Both the position numbers and the translations under genes were made by a program. The notes beneath the pieces are model-generated. The model made no database searches. It saw only the letters and a program-made list of their open reading frames with translations, and was not told the DNA's origin. From Fidelibacterota bacterium (GTDB lineage Bacteria > Pseudomonadota > Alphaproteobacteria > Rhodospirillales > Rhodospirillaceae), in assembly GCA_947481595.1 (NCBI GenBank), contig CANKHC010000011.1, positions 1 to 32,426 on the forward strand: DNA of 32,426 nucleotides, in the 5' to 3' direction. This document shows, one piece after another, positions 8,582 to 16,023 of this stretch; positions within the stretch are counted from its first letter, which is position 1, and each line of letters opens with the position of its first letter.

Positions 8582-8600
8582 TTGTACCTGGTACAATTAT
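8578..8600. repeat. 23-bp perfect palindrome, copy 2 of the GTACCTGGTAC family
   Basis: Arms of eleven bases surround a central T at 8589. The core is the same GTACCTGGTAC as copy 1, but the outer arms are ATAATT and AATTAT instead of AAATTC and GAATTT. Pairing is kept although the sequence differs. It overlaps the ABC exporter stop codon (8579-8581). It could act as a bidirectional transcript end or be a REP-like element. Confidence 0.7.
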
Positions 8601-8609
8601 TTATTATAA

Positions 8610-8624
8610 ATATATCAGATATAT
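8610..8624. repeat. 15-bp AT-rich palindrome between copies 2 and 3
   Basis: Arms ATATATC and GATATAT flank a central A at 8617. This is another odd-centred perfect palindrome, in a stretch (8595-8636) with almost no G or C inside an otherwise GC-rich genome. It sits between two copies of the GTACCTGGTAC repeat, so 8578-8653 looks like one compact structured element. Confidence 0.5.
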
Positions 8625-8632
8625 AAACTAAT

Positions 8633-9526
8633 TTATTCGTACCTGGTACGGATGAGGAAGGCGGCGCTTTGCTGGAGGAGTGCCAAGGCATCGGCCGGGC
8701 CGGGCTCTAGGGCGACGAAGGTCTCCTGAACGCCGGAGGCGTGGGCGGCGGTGAGGATGGCTTTCCAGTCGAGGGCCCCCTGCCCGACCGCAGTGGTGCG
8801 GAAGGGCTGCGCCGGGTTGGTCTTCTGGACCGGTGCAACGTCCCTGACATGCAGCAGCGTGAAGCGGGCTTTGTGATCCGCGAGCAGCTGTGCCGGGTCG
8901 AGCCGGGCGGCGGCGGCCCAGCCGCAGTCGAGCTGGAAGGTGACGAGCTTGGGATCGGTGCCTTCGATCAACTCGTCAAAGCCGGTGCGGAAGCGTCCCC
9001 GTCCCGCGGGGGTGCGGATGAATTCGATGGCGTGATTGTGGTAGCCGAAGCGGATGCCGGCGCGCGCGGTGAGAAAGCCGATGGTGTTGAGAAAGCCCGC
9101 GTTCCATTTCCATTCCTCGAACGACGGACACACGCCATTGGAAGCGCGGGGGTATGCACAGACCATGTACTTGAGCCCGATTTCTCGGGCGAAATCGAGG
9201 GTCGTATCAAAATCGTACTGCAGCGTATGCACAGCGTAGTGCGCGCTCAGCGCAGACAAGCCGGCAGCTTTCAAGGCCTTGCCCCATGCTGCAGCTGACT
9301 TGCCGTGCAGATCGGCGAGCTCGACATGGCGGTAGCCCATCTCGGCCAGGCGCCTGAGCGTACCTTCAAAGTCGCGCTTGAGTTCGACGTCGACGCTGTG
9401 GAGATGAATACCGGGGATGAAGGCAGGCGGTTGGGCCGCAGGAGTCTCGGCCGGAGCAAGCACACCTGCCGCCGCGACGGCGAGGAAGCTGCGACGAGAC
9501 AACAAGCTGTGAGATACAAAGCTCAT
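8633..9526 (-). CDS. Tat-exported sugar phosphate isomerase/epimerase-like TIM-barrel protein (copy B)
   Basis: The 297-residue protein has a twin-arginine signal (SRRSFLAVAAAG, residues 10-21) and then an AP-endonuclease-2-like TIM barrel as in xylose isomerase-like epimerases. Candidate metal and substrate residues are E69 (YRHVEL), H163/H165 (GYHNH), D200 (LDCGW), H226 (LLHVRDV) and E274 (VALEPG). Tat export suggests folding with a metal cofactor before secretion to the periplasm. The longer open frame upstream is not protein-like; ATG 9526 aligns exactly with the start of its tandem paralogue (both begin MSFVSH). The 88-base gap to the paralogue suggests one transcript. The sugar substrate is unknown. 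Confidence 0.87.
   Translation of the reverse strand: MSFVSHSLLSRRSFLAVAAAGVLAPAETPAAQPPAFIPGIHLHSVDVELKRDFEGTLRRLAEMGYRHVELADLHGKSAAAWGKALKAAGLSALSAHYAVHTLQYDFDTTLDFAREIGLKYMVCAYPRASNGVCPSFEEWKWNAGFLNTIGFLTARAGIRFGYHNHAIEFIRTPAGRGRFRTGFDELIEGTDPKLVTFQLDCGWAAAARLDPAQLLADHKARFTLLHVRDVAPVQKTNPAQPFRTTAVGQGALDWKAILTAAHASGVQETFVALEPGPADALALLQQSAAFLIRTRYE
8635..8653. repeat. Imperfect palindrome, copy 3 of the GTACCTGGTAC family
   Basis: The core CGTACCTGGTACG (8638-8650) is perfect, and the outer ATT/GAT arms have one mismatch. It overlaps the 3' end of the sugar-isomerase-like gene, whose stop codon is at 8633-8635. The core and its cytosine-guanine flank match copy 1. Confidence 0.65.
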
Positions 9527-9614
9527 GATACCGCAGGCGCACCCCTGGACGGCGCGGTTACCGGCTGCGCCTGAAGTCCAACGCCAAAAACGTGAAAGGG
9601 TTGCGGGACCGGAC

Positions 9615-10511
9615 TTAGGAGACAGTCTTGAGGAAGTCGGCACTTTGCTTAAGCGCAACCAAAGGATCGCCGTCGCCCGGTTCGAGCTCGACGAAGTAAT
9701 CCTGCACCCCAGACCGGCGCGCGGCCTCGAAGACGGTGCGCCAATCCAAGACCCCCTGACCAACAGGCACAGCCTTGATCTTGAGCTCATAGTTGCGCTC
9801 GCCGTCCTTGGCGACATCCTTGACGTGCAGAAGCGAAAACCGGTTGCGGTAGCGCATCAAGAGGGCGGATGGATCGAGGCCGGCGGTCACGGCCCAGCCG
9901 CAGTCGAGCTCCCAGGTCACATAGTCGGGATTGGTGCGGGTCATGATCTCGCTGAAGCCCGTGGCATTGCGCATGGGGCTGACTTTGTGGGCGAAGAACT
10001 CGGTGTTGTGGTTGTGATAGCCGAAACGAATGGTGGCCGTTGCGCACTCCTCGCCAACCTTGTTGAGGAAGTCGGCGTTCCAACGCCATTCGTCGATCGT
10101 GGGCTGAGCGGCTTTGGCCGCGCGCGGGGCGGCACAGACGATATAAGACACACCCAGTGTGTTTGCGAAGGTGAGCGCGGCAGTGAGATCTTTCTCCAGC
10201 GTGGAGACGCTGTGATGGATGCTGATGGCCGCAAGACCGGCGTCATCTAAAGCTTTTTTCCAATCGGCGGCGGACTTGCCGTGGAGATCGGTGAGTTCCA
10301 CCTGGCGGTAGCCCATCGCTGCGAGCTTGGCGAGCGTGCCGGCAAAGTCGCGCTTGAGGGGGGCTGCGACGCTGTAGAGCTGCACGCCGGGAACGAAAGC
10401 CCTCGATTCGCCGGCGCGTGCGCCTCTCACCGTGGCGGGTGCAGCGACACACACAGCGGCCGCGGCAAGAAACCGACGGCGGGACAAGAAGCGGTGCGAC
10501 ACAAAGCTCAT
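9615..10511 (-). CDS. Tat-exported sugar phosphate isomerase/epimerase-like TIM-barrel protein (copy A)
   Basis: The 298-residue protein is a paralogue of the next gene downstream, alignable over its whole length. It carries the Tat signal SRRRFLAAAAV and the same barrel motifs: YRQVELTDLHGKSA, GYHNHNTEF, WELDCGWA, LLHVKDV and VELEPGDGD. The metal-site residues are conserved in both copies, so both should be active and the pair has probably diverged in substrate. Proteins of this type occur in bacteria that degrade plant glycosides, where some act on 3-keto-sugars. That role is only a possibility here. It is the first gene of the minus-strand pair. A cytochrome c terminator lies about 77 bases upstream. 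Confidence 0.87.
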   Translation of the reverse strand: MSFVSHRFLSRRRFLAAAAVCVAAPATVRGARAGESRAFVPGVQLYSVAAPLKRDFAGTLAKLAAMGYRQVELTDLHGKSAADWKKALDDAGLAAISIHHSVSTLEKDLTAALTFANTLGVSYIVCAAPRAAKAAQPTIDEWRWNADFLNKVGEECATATIRFGYHNHNTEFFAHKVSPMRNATGFSEIMTRTNPDYVTWELDCGWAVTAGLDPSALLMRYRNRFSLLHVKDVAKDGERNYELKIKAVPVGQGVLDWRTVFEAARRSGVQDYFVELEPGDGDPLVALKQSADFLKTVS

Positions 10512-10587
10512 GACTTACCCCACGCTCATCGAGGCCGGTACTCAAAGAGATGATGCGGAGTTTACCACCACCGCGCGGGGCCACAGC

Positions 10588-10620
10588 AAAAAAGCGCGGT
10601 CCGTTGCCAGACCGCGCTTT
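10588..10620 (-). terminator. Rho-independent terminator of the cytochrome c genes
   Basis: On the minus strand AAAGCGCGGTC pairs perfectly with GACCGCGCTTT across an eight-base loop, and the 3' arm runs into six T residues. It starts 24 bases after the stop codon of the downstream cytochrome gene. It separates that operon from the isomerase pair transcribed in the same direction. Confidence 0.85.
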
Positions 10621-10643
10621 GAACACTGATTGCGAAGGGAGAC

Positions 10644-11018
10644 CTACTTGGTGACTTCCTTCAGGAAGGCAATGATGTTGGCGCGCGCGGCCGGATCGGG
10701 CTGGCCGGGGAACACCATTTTAGTGAGCGGCAGGATCGCCTTCGGGTTGGTGATCCATTTGTCGATTGAGGCGTCATCCCAGACGACGCCGTAGTTCTTC
10801 ATGCCGTCGGTGTAGAGGAAATTCGTCTTGCTGCCCGCTTTGCGGCCGAAGATGCCGTTGAGGTTGGGGCCGATTTTGTTCATGCCGTTGGCTTCGAAGG
10901 TGTGGCAGGCGGTGCATACGGCGGCTTGAGCCTTGCCCAGCACCGGATCGCCCGCGGCCTGAGCGGCGGCGGCGGAAAACGCAACGAGAGCAGCAGCGGT
11001 CAGAATCGTCTTCAGCAT
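10644..11018 (-). CDS. Small periplasmic class I cytochrome c (copy 2)
   Basis: The 124-residue protein has a Sec signal peptide ending AQAAG (cleavage about residue 22). One haem attachment site, CTACH, and a C-terminal LTKMVFPG with the likely axial Met follow. GPNLNGIFGRKAG is typical of cytochrome c2/c550-like class I proteins. It should carry electrons in the periplasm, for example between the bc1 complex and an oxidase or a dehydrogenase. It is a tandem paralogue of the gene 55 bases upstream and precedes a strong terminator. Confidence 0.92.
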   Translation of the reverse strand: MLKTILTAAALVAFSAAAAQAAGDPVLGKAQAAVCTACHTFEANGMNKIGPNLNGIFGRKAGSKTNFLYTDGMKNYGVVWDDASIDKWITNPKAILPLTKMVFPGQPDPAARANIIAFLKEVTK

Positions 11019-11073
11019 GGAGTCCTCTCGGGTAGGCTTGCGGCCGCCGGGCGATCCGGCGGCCGCAGCGCGC

Positions 11074-11451
11074 TTACTTCGTGACTTCTTTGAGGTACGC
11101 GATGATGTTGGCGCGCACTTCCGGCTTCGGCACGCCGGGATAAGCCATCTTGTTACCGGGGACGAGATCAGCCGGCTTGGTGATGTACTTGTCGATGGTG
11201 GCTTCGTCCCAGGTCAGGTTGGCCTTCTTCATGGCGTCGGAATAAGCGAAGCCCGCTTTGGAGCCGGACTTACGGCCGATGACGCCGTGCAGGTTCGGGC
11301 CCTGCTTGTCCATGCCGCCGGCTTCGACGGTGTGGCAAGAGGTGCAGGGGCCAAACTGGCGCTTGCCAAGATTGGCATTGGGTTCGGCGGCCTGCGCCGC
11401 GCCGAACGAAACGGGCAACACGATCGCCGCCCAGAGAATTGCCTTACGCAT
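11074..11451 (-). CDS. Small periplasmic class I cytochrome c (copy 1)
   Basis: The 125-residue protein has a signal peptide (MRKAILWAAIVLPVSFGAAQA), the haem motif CTSCH, GPNLHGVIGRKSGSKAGF, and NKMAYPG with the probable axial Met. Both tandem cytochromes end ANIIA(F/Y)LKEVTK, so they arose by duplication. Conservation of all haem ligands argues that both are functional. A possible operator-like inverted repeat lies about 36 bases upstream of its start. Confidence 0.92.
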   Translation of the reverse strand: MRKAILWAAIVLPVSFGAAQAAEPNANLGKRQFGPCTSCHTVEAGGMDKQGPNLHGVIGRKSGSKAGFAYSDAMKKANLTWDEATIDKYITKPADLVPGNKMAYPGVPKPEVRANIIAYLKEVTK

Positions 11452-11751
11452 GAGAAAAACCTCGTTGTTGATGTTGGTCCATGTCGGAGACTGTGAGTCT
11501 CAAAACCTGTTTCCGGCTTAGCTCCCTCGCCCTCGCAGATTTCGCGTCCTTAACGACATCCGCCACGGCTCCTGCTGAAGACATTTTAGCTATGAAAATG
11601 TCAAAGCTGTGGCTGTTCTGCCCCCAAGAAAAGCCCGGTAGGTTTAGCGCGCGGACTCGCGCACGCGCAACTAAAACTTTGTTGACCGCGGGCCCTAGGG
11701 CAGTAACAAAGTTATGCCAAATCAAGCGGTTACAGAGACGTCAGGGTAGCG
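11452..11751. other. 300-base intergenic region without a convincing gene
   Basis: This stretch lies between the start of the cytochrome operon and the end of the gtrA-like gene, both on the minus strand. It should hold the cytochrome promoter. It contains the inverted repeat at 11487-11501. A short hairpin (GCGTCAG and CTGACGC around one G, 11749-11763) spans the gtrA-like stop codon. The open frames crossing it have no ribosome-binding site and no recognisable protein. Confidence 0.5.
11487..11501. promoter_or_regulatory. Inverted repeat upstream of the cytochrome c operon
   Basis: GAGACT and AGTCTC flank a three-base centre, 35 bases upstream of the ATG at 11451. The position suits a regulator site or a leader hairpin. 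I do not recognise the motif, and no matching copy was noticed elsewhere in the window. Confidence 0.3.
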
Positions 11752-12171
11752 TCAGGCTGACGCACCGGGGGGCGGCGGGGGGCGGAAGACCCAGAACTTG
11801 TTGATGGCAAAATTGAAGAACAGCCCGAACACGGCGCCAATCGCAACGCCGATCACGGGATATTGAGGACCGACGGTGGTGAACTTGATGACCGCGGCGT
11901 AGACCGCGTAGTTGATCAGGCCGCCGACGGCATTGGCGCCCATGAACTTCAGCCACTGCACGAAGAGCGGCGCGGGATCCGGATGAGTGAAGGTAAAGCG
12001 GCGGTTCAAGGCCCAGGTGGTGGTGGCCGCAACGAGGTAGGAGAAGACGCGTCCCGAATAGAGATCGAGCGGCAGGACATGAATCGCGAAATAAAGCGCC
12101 GCGGTATCGACCAAAAAGCCGACCACGCCGACGGCGCCAAAGCGCAGGAACTCGGAGAGCTTGAAGGTCAT
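11752..12171 (-). CDS. GtrA-family membrane protein (probable polyprenyl-sugar flippase)
   Basis: The 139-residue protein has four predicted membrane helices with the GtrA pattern: LRFGAVGVVGFLVDTAALYF near the start, then NRRFTF, FMGANAVGGLINYAVYA and FNFAINKFWVFR at the end. GtrA proteins are thought to flip undecaprenyl-phosphate-linked sugars to the periplasmic face. ATG 12171 overlaps the stop of the upstream glycosyltransferase as TGATG, indicating translational coupling. It is the last gene of a three-gene set that also has a GtrB-like enzyme and a multi-spanning membrane protein. Confidence 0.88.
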   Translation of the reverse strand: MTFKLSEFLRFGAVGVVGFLVDTAALYFAIHVLPLDLYSGRVFSYLVAATTTWALNRRFTFTHPDPAPLFVQWLKFMGANAVGGLINYAVYAAVIKFTTVGPQYPVIGVAIGAVFGLFFNFAINKFWVFRPPPPPGASA

Positions 12172-13148
12172 CAGGGCCGCTTGGCGACCTGCGCAGCGAG
12201 CCGTGACTCCGGATCGGGTTGAGGAGCCGGATGCGCGAGGTAGGCAAGGCGTTTCATCTCGCGCCGGCCGCGGGTGACGGTTTCGAGGATCAAGCCGGCG
12301 GCGAGCGCCAGGAAAGCCAAGATCATCAGTCCGGTCGAAAGCACCGCGGTAGGCAGGCGCGGCACCAGGCCGGTCTCGAGGAAGGTGGTGACGATCGGCA
12401 CCGCGAGGATCACCGAAACCAGCGCCAGGACACCAGCGGTGATGGCGAAGGATTCGAGCGGGCGTTCTTCCTTCACCAGCTTGCCGATCATGAACAGGAT
12501 GCGAAAGCCGTCGCGGAACGTGGAGAGCTTGCTGACGGAACCGGCGGGGCGGTCTTTGTAAGGGGTTGCGACTTCCGTGATCGGCATACGCATCTCCAGT
12601 GCGTGCACGGTCAGTTCGGTCTCGATCTCGAAGCCGCGCACCAGCGTCGGGAAGGATTTCACGAAGCGGCGCGAGAAGACGCGGTAGCCGGAAAGCATGT
12701 CGGCCGTGCGCTTGCCGAAGACATACGCCACCAGCGACGTTAGCAGCTTGTTGCCGAAGCGGTGGCCCGGGCGGTAAGCGGCCTGCACTTCTGTGACGCG
12801 TGCAGCGTTGACCATATCGAGCTGGCCTTCGCACAGTTTCGCGATCAGCGCCGGGGCGCTGGCGGCGTGATAGGTGTCGTCGCCGTCCACCATGACGTAC
12901 ACATCAGCTTCGATGTCGGCGAACATGCGCCGCACGACATTGCCTTTGCCCTGCAGCGGCTCGAAGCGGACGACGGCACCGGCTTCCGTGGCGACAGCAG
13001 CGGTGCGGTCGGTCGAATTGTTGTCGTAGACGTAGACCACCGCGTCAGGCAGGGCCGCGCGGAAGTCGGCGACGACCCGGCCGATGGCGGCTTCTTCGTT
13101 ATAGCAGGGGATGAGCACGGCAATAGAGTTTGGCATGGCTGCGTTCAT
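12171..13148 (-). CDS. GtrB-like polyprenyl-phosphate glycosyltransferase (GT2)
   Basis: This 325-residue GT2 enzyme begins with IAVLIPCYNEEAAIG and has the nucleotide-sugar motif VDGDDTY (D88, D90, D91). LQGKGNVVRRMF resembles the GKG motif of dolichol- and bactoprenol-phosphate sugar synthases. MLSGYRVFSRRFVKSFP and the two C-terminal membrane helices (about 235-265 and 275-300) are typical of GtrB. It should load a sugar onto undecaprenyl phosphate at the cytoplasmic face. ATG 13148 follows the upstream stop codon by one base; ATG 13136 is an alternative. The long in-frame extension upstream is the shadow of the preceding gene. Confidence 0.9.
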   Translation of the reverse strand: MNAAMPNSIAVLIPCYNEEAAIGRVVADFRAALPDAVVYVYDNNSTDRTAAVATEAGAVVRFEPLQGKGNVVRRMFADIEADVYVMVDGDDTYHAASAPALIAKLCEGQLDMVNAARVTEVQAAYRPGHRFGNKLLTSLVAYVFGKRTADMLSGYRVFSRRFVKSFPTLVRGFEIETELTVHALEMRMPITEVATPYKDRPAGSVSKLSTFRDGFRILFMIGKLVKEERPLESFAITAGVLALVSVILAVPIVTTFLETGLVPRLPTAVLSTGLMILAFLALAAGLILETVTRGRREMKRLAYLAHPAPQPDPESRLAAQVAKRP

Positions 13149-13149
13149 A

Positions 13150-14748
13150 TCATGGCGCAGCAGCGCGTTCGACGGCACAAAGCTCGAGTTCGAGGGCGAG
13201 GTTGGTGGATACAGGCCGGCAGTCGGCGGTGCCGACGAGTCCCAAGAGCGGGAGGGCCTTGGCGCTGGCCCAACGCTCCCAGGTGGGCTGGAGAAGATAC
13301 AACGCGCCGGTATGCGCCTTGAGGCGCGCGCGCAGGGTGTCGCTGAAGCGGGTCGAATGATCGGGCTCGACCAGGTAGCTCTGCGGGCGCAGGAAGCTGA
13401 CGCTGGCGGGGAATGCCGGGATGACAAAAGACGTCGGTGCGTAGCCGGTCATGAGGATAAGCGCGTCGGAGGGAACCGAGGGTACAGCGACGTCGACGAA
13501 CTTGCCCGACTCACTCCAGGGCATGCGGCCCCAGGTGCCGGCCTTCGTCGTGACCACGCAAAAACCGAGGATGGCGATGGCGAGGCTGGCGTGTTTGTGG
13601 GCGCTGACCGGCCAGACGGCCATGGCCGCGACGACGACCAGCGGGGCGATCATCTCCAGCGGAACGGCGTAGCGGTAAATCACAAAGAGAATGAGCCATA
13701 CGAGGTAGGACAGCACGAAGACGCCGGCGAGGTAGCGCAGCGCGAAGTGATCAGCGACGGGTGGGAAAGCAGACGTGCGCAAGCGCCCGAGGAAAAGCAT
13801 CACGGGGGTTACGAACAACACGACGTATGCGGCGAGCACACGGGCATCGCGGAAGGTGATCTCGCCGGCGCGCTGGCCGTCGACAAAGAGTTGAAAGGGC
13901 AGAGTCAGCGCGTCGCCCAAGCCTTTGACGAAGAAGCGGTCGTCGCGGTAGCTGGCCGGCAAGGCCCAGTCCGAACGGACGATGTCGTTGAAATAGGGAA
14001 ACAGAGGATTGCCGAAGCGGCTGGCGAGTTCCAAGAGCCACCACCCGCCGAACAGCGTGAAACCGGCGATGACGCCAAGCCCGCAGACAAAGGAGAGCGT
14101 GAAGCGGCGGAGAAAGGGCCCGGGAACGAAGAGCAGCGCAAAGCAGACACCCACAGCGTACATCTGCGAAGGCAGCTTCAGGCCAACAGCGCAGCCCACC
14201 AGGAACCCGGCGAGGACAACGGCGCGCAAGGCTGGCGGCCAGGGGCCGTCCTCAAGGCGCGCAGCGTTCCCGATCACGACCAGTATCGCCCCCAGGACAA
14301 ACAGGCTGATAACGTTGTCATAGAAGATCGCACCGACGAGGGCCAAGTTGCCGGCGCCGACGACGCCGACCGCGGCGATGGACGCGCAGGCAAGCACATG
14401 CAGGCGTTCGTCGGCGAGGCGCAAGGTGCGCGCGGCGATGAGATAAAGGAGGATGAAATTGCAGCCCTGCAGCACACCCAGCAGAAAGGAGAACAGCCGC
14501 GCCGGTAGCGCCTTGGCGGCAAGGTAAAAGGGGATGTCGAGGGTGGGGTTGTAGTAAGTCGGCGTCTGGGCGGCACCCATGTCTTGGTCGAGGCGGCCGG
14601 TGAGGGCTGCGTAGGCGTCATACCAATGGTAGTTCCGCAGATCCCAGTTGCTGTCTTGGCCAAGGAATAGTGCCAGCCCACCGAAGGCGAGCGGCACCAG
14701 GATGAAGAGGGCTAGAACAATACGGCGCAGGCGAAAGGATTTCGGCAA
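13150..14748 (-). CDS. Polytopic membrane protein, probable GT-C glycosyltransferase of the gtr set
   Basis: The 532-residue protein has about ten to twelve hydrophobic helices. After the first helix comes a periplasmic-side loop DSNWDLRNYHWYDAYAAL rich in acidic and aromatic residues, as in GT-C glycosyltransferases that use polyprenyl-phosphate sugars. With the adjoining GtrB- and GtrA-like genes it would be the type-specific transferase that moves the flipped sugar onto O-antigen or another periplasmic acceptor. The start is a TTG at 14748 with GGAG seven bases upstream; no ATG fits. I recognise this family only as a conserved alphaproteobacterial membrane protein, so the transferase role rests on topology and neighbours. 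Confidence 0.75.
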   Translation of the reverse strand: MPKSFRLRRIVLALFILVPLAFGGLALFLGQDSNWDLRNYHWYDAYAALTGRLDQDMGAAQTPTYYNPTLDIPFYLAAKALPARLFSFLLGVLQGCNFILLYLIAARTLRLADERLHVLACASIAAVGVVGAGNLALVGAIFYDNVISLFVLGAILVVIGNAARLEDGPWPPALRAVVLAGFLVGCAVGLKLPSQMYAVGVCFALLFVPGPFLRRFTLSFVCGLGVIAGFTLFGGWWLLELASRFGNPLFPYFNDIVRSDWALPASYRDDRFFVKGLGDALTLPFQLFVDGQRAGEITFRDARVLAAYVVLFVTPVMLFLGRLRTSAFPPVADHFALRYLAGVFVLSYLVWLILFVIYRYAVPLEMIAPLVVVAAMAVWPVSAHKHASLAIAILGFCVVTTKAGTWGRMPWSESGKFVDVAVPSVPSDALILMTGYAPTSFVIPAFPASVSFLRPQSYLVEPDHSTRFSDTLRARLKAHTGALYLLQPTWERWASAKALPLLGLVGTADCRPVSTNLALELELCAVERAAAP

Positions 14749-14795
14749 ACGGACGCTCCAAAAGGGAGTACGAATTCTATGCTAGATTTCAAGCT

Positions 14796-15788
14796 ATGGG
14801 GATGCGTGTACCGACCTTCGCCGAGGTAGAAGCCGCCGCGGCGCGCCTGTTGGGTGCCGCCGTACAGACACCGCTGCTGCGCGCCCCTGCCCTCGATGCG
14901 CTGACCGGGTGCAGCGTTCTGCTCAAGGCCGAGCCTTTGCAGGTGACCGGCTCATTCAAGTTCCGCGGCGCCTTCAACCGCCTCGTGCAGCTGTCGCCGA
15001 CGGAGCGCAAGCGCGGCGTCGTCGCCTGGTCTTCGGGCAACCATGCCCAGGGCGTGGCGGCGGCAGCAAAGATGCTGGGGATTCCGGCCTGCATCGTCAT
15101 GCCGGCAGACGCCCCGGCGTTGAAGCTCGCGAATACGCGGGCGCTCGGCGCCGAGGTGGTGACCTATGACCGCGCCGCCCAGGACCGCGAGGCGATCACG
15201 CGCCGGATCGCGGGTGAACGGCAGGCAACGGTCGTTCCCTCCTACGACGACCCGGATATCATCGCCGGTCAGGGCACGGTGGGCCTGGAATTGATGGCCC
15301 AGGCGCGCACGATGGGCCTCGGCGTGGACGACGTGCTTTGCCCCGCGAGTGGCGGCGGGTTGATCGCCGGGGTCGGCCTGGCGGTGCACGCCATCAACCC
15401 AACGGCGCGGATTTTCAGCGCCGAGCCGCAAGGTTATGACGACCACCTGCGCTCACTGGCCGCGGGCAGCCGCGCAACGAACGCGTCCACTGCCAATGCG
15501 TTCTGCGATGCTCTGCTCACGCCAACCCCGGGTGAACTGACATGGGAGATCAACCGCACAGGCCTCGCAGGCGGATACGCCGTGAGCGACGCCGAGGTGC
15601 GCGCAGCGATGGATTTCGCTTTTCGGCACCTGAAGGTCGTGGTCGAACCTGGCGGCGCGGTGGCTTTGGCGGCGCTGCTCGCAAAACGCCATGTGGCCCG
15701 GGGGCGGACCGTGGCGGTCGTACTCTCGGGTGGAAACGTCGATTCCGCGCCGTTCAAAGACGCCTTGGGCATCGCTGCCGAGCTGTAA
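14796..15788 (+). CDS. PLP-dependent threonine/serine dehydratase
   Basis: The 330-residue protein is a fold-type II PLP enzyme. The Schiff-base lysine is K55 in GSFKFRGAFNRL. The substrate carboxylate loop is SSGNHAQG (79-86), the phosphate loop SGGGL (185-189), and the pyridine-nitrogen serine region is LSGGN near the end. It lacks the C-terminal ACT domain of biosynthetic IlvA. It thus resembles catabolic threonine dehydratase or serine racemase/dehydratase, converting Thr or Ser to a 2-oxo acid and ammonia. It is transcribed away from the gtr operon across 47 bases. Threonine and serine specificity cannot be separated from sequence alone. Confidence 0.88.
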   Translation: MGMRVPTFAEVEAAAARLLGAAVQTPLLRAPALDALTGCSVLLKAEPLQVTGSFKFRGAFNRLVQLSPTERKRGVVAWSSGNHAQGVAAAAKMLGIPACIVMPADAPALKLANTRALGAEVVTYDRAAQDREAITRRIAGERQATVVPSYDDPDIIAGQGTVGLELMAQARTMGLGVDDVLCPASGGGLIAGVGLAVHAINPTARIFSAEPQGYDDHLRSLAAGSRATNASTANAFCDALLTPTPGELTWEINRTGLAGGYAVSDAEVRAAMDFAFRHLKVVVEPGGAVALAALLAKRHVARGRTVAVVLSGGNVDSAPFKDALGIAAEL

Positions 15789-16023
15789 GCTGCGCGTTTT
15801 AATTGCCAAAACCCCAAGGAATCCATAAACTTAGATTGAGGCCCGCACTCAACCGGGACGCGACGGCGAAAGACGGCTTGAGTGCCGCCGCCGCCCCGGG
15901 CAAGTTGTTAGTGGTCTCAAGGGTTTAATGCCACTCAGGGGCTTGATGCCCTGTGGACAAGGTAGGCTTGGCGGCTGGGATTTGGGCACCCTCCGCCAAG
16001 GGATAGGACATCCCGACGTGTCG

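Noticed and set aside
8578-8653. Palindromes read as a simple intrinsic terminator pair
   Set aside because: The stems are AT-rich at the base and lack the usual GC stem plus T-run, and the same core occurs upstream of a gene at 202, so I did not call a terminator.
11444-11725. Possible 93-codon gene in the intergenic region upstream of the cytochromes
   Set aside because: No ribosome-binding site, no motif, and it would overlap the cytochrome start; noncoding is more likely.
13111-14508. 465-codon open frame on the plus strand opposite the GT-C-like membrane protein
   Set aside because: It is antisense to a clear membrane-protein gene, has skewed charged composition typical of GC-rich shadows and no ribosome-binding site.
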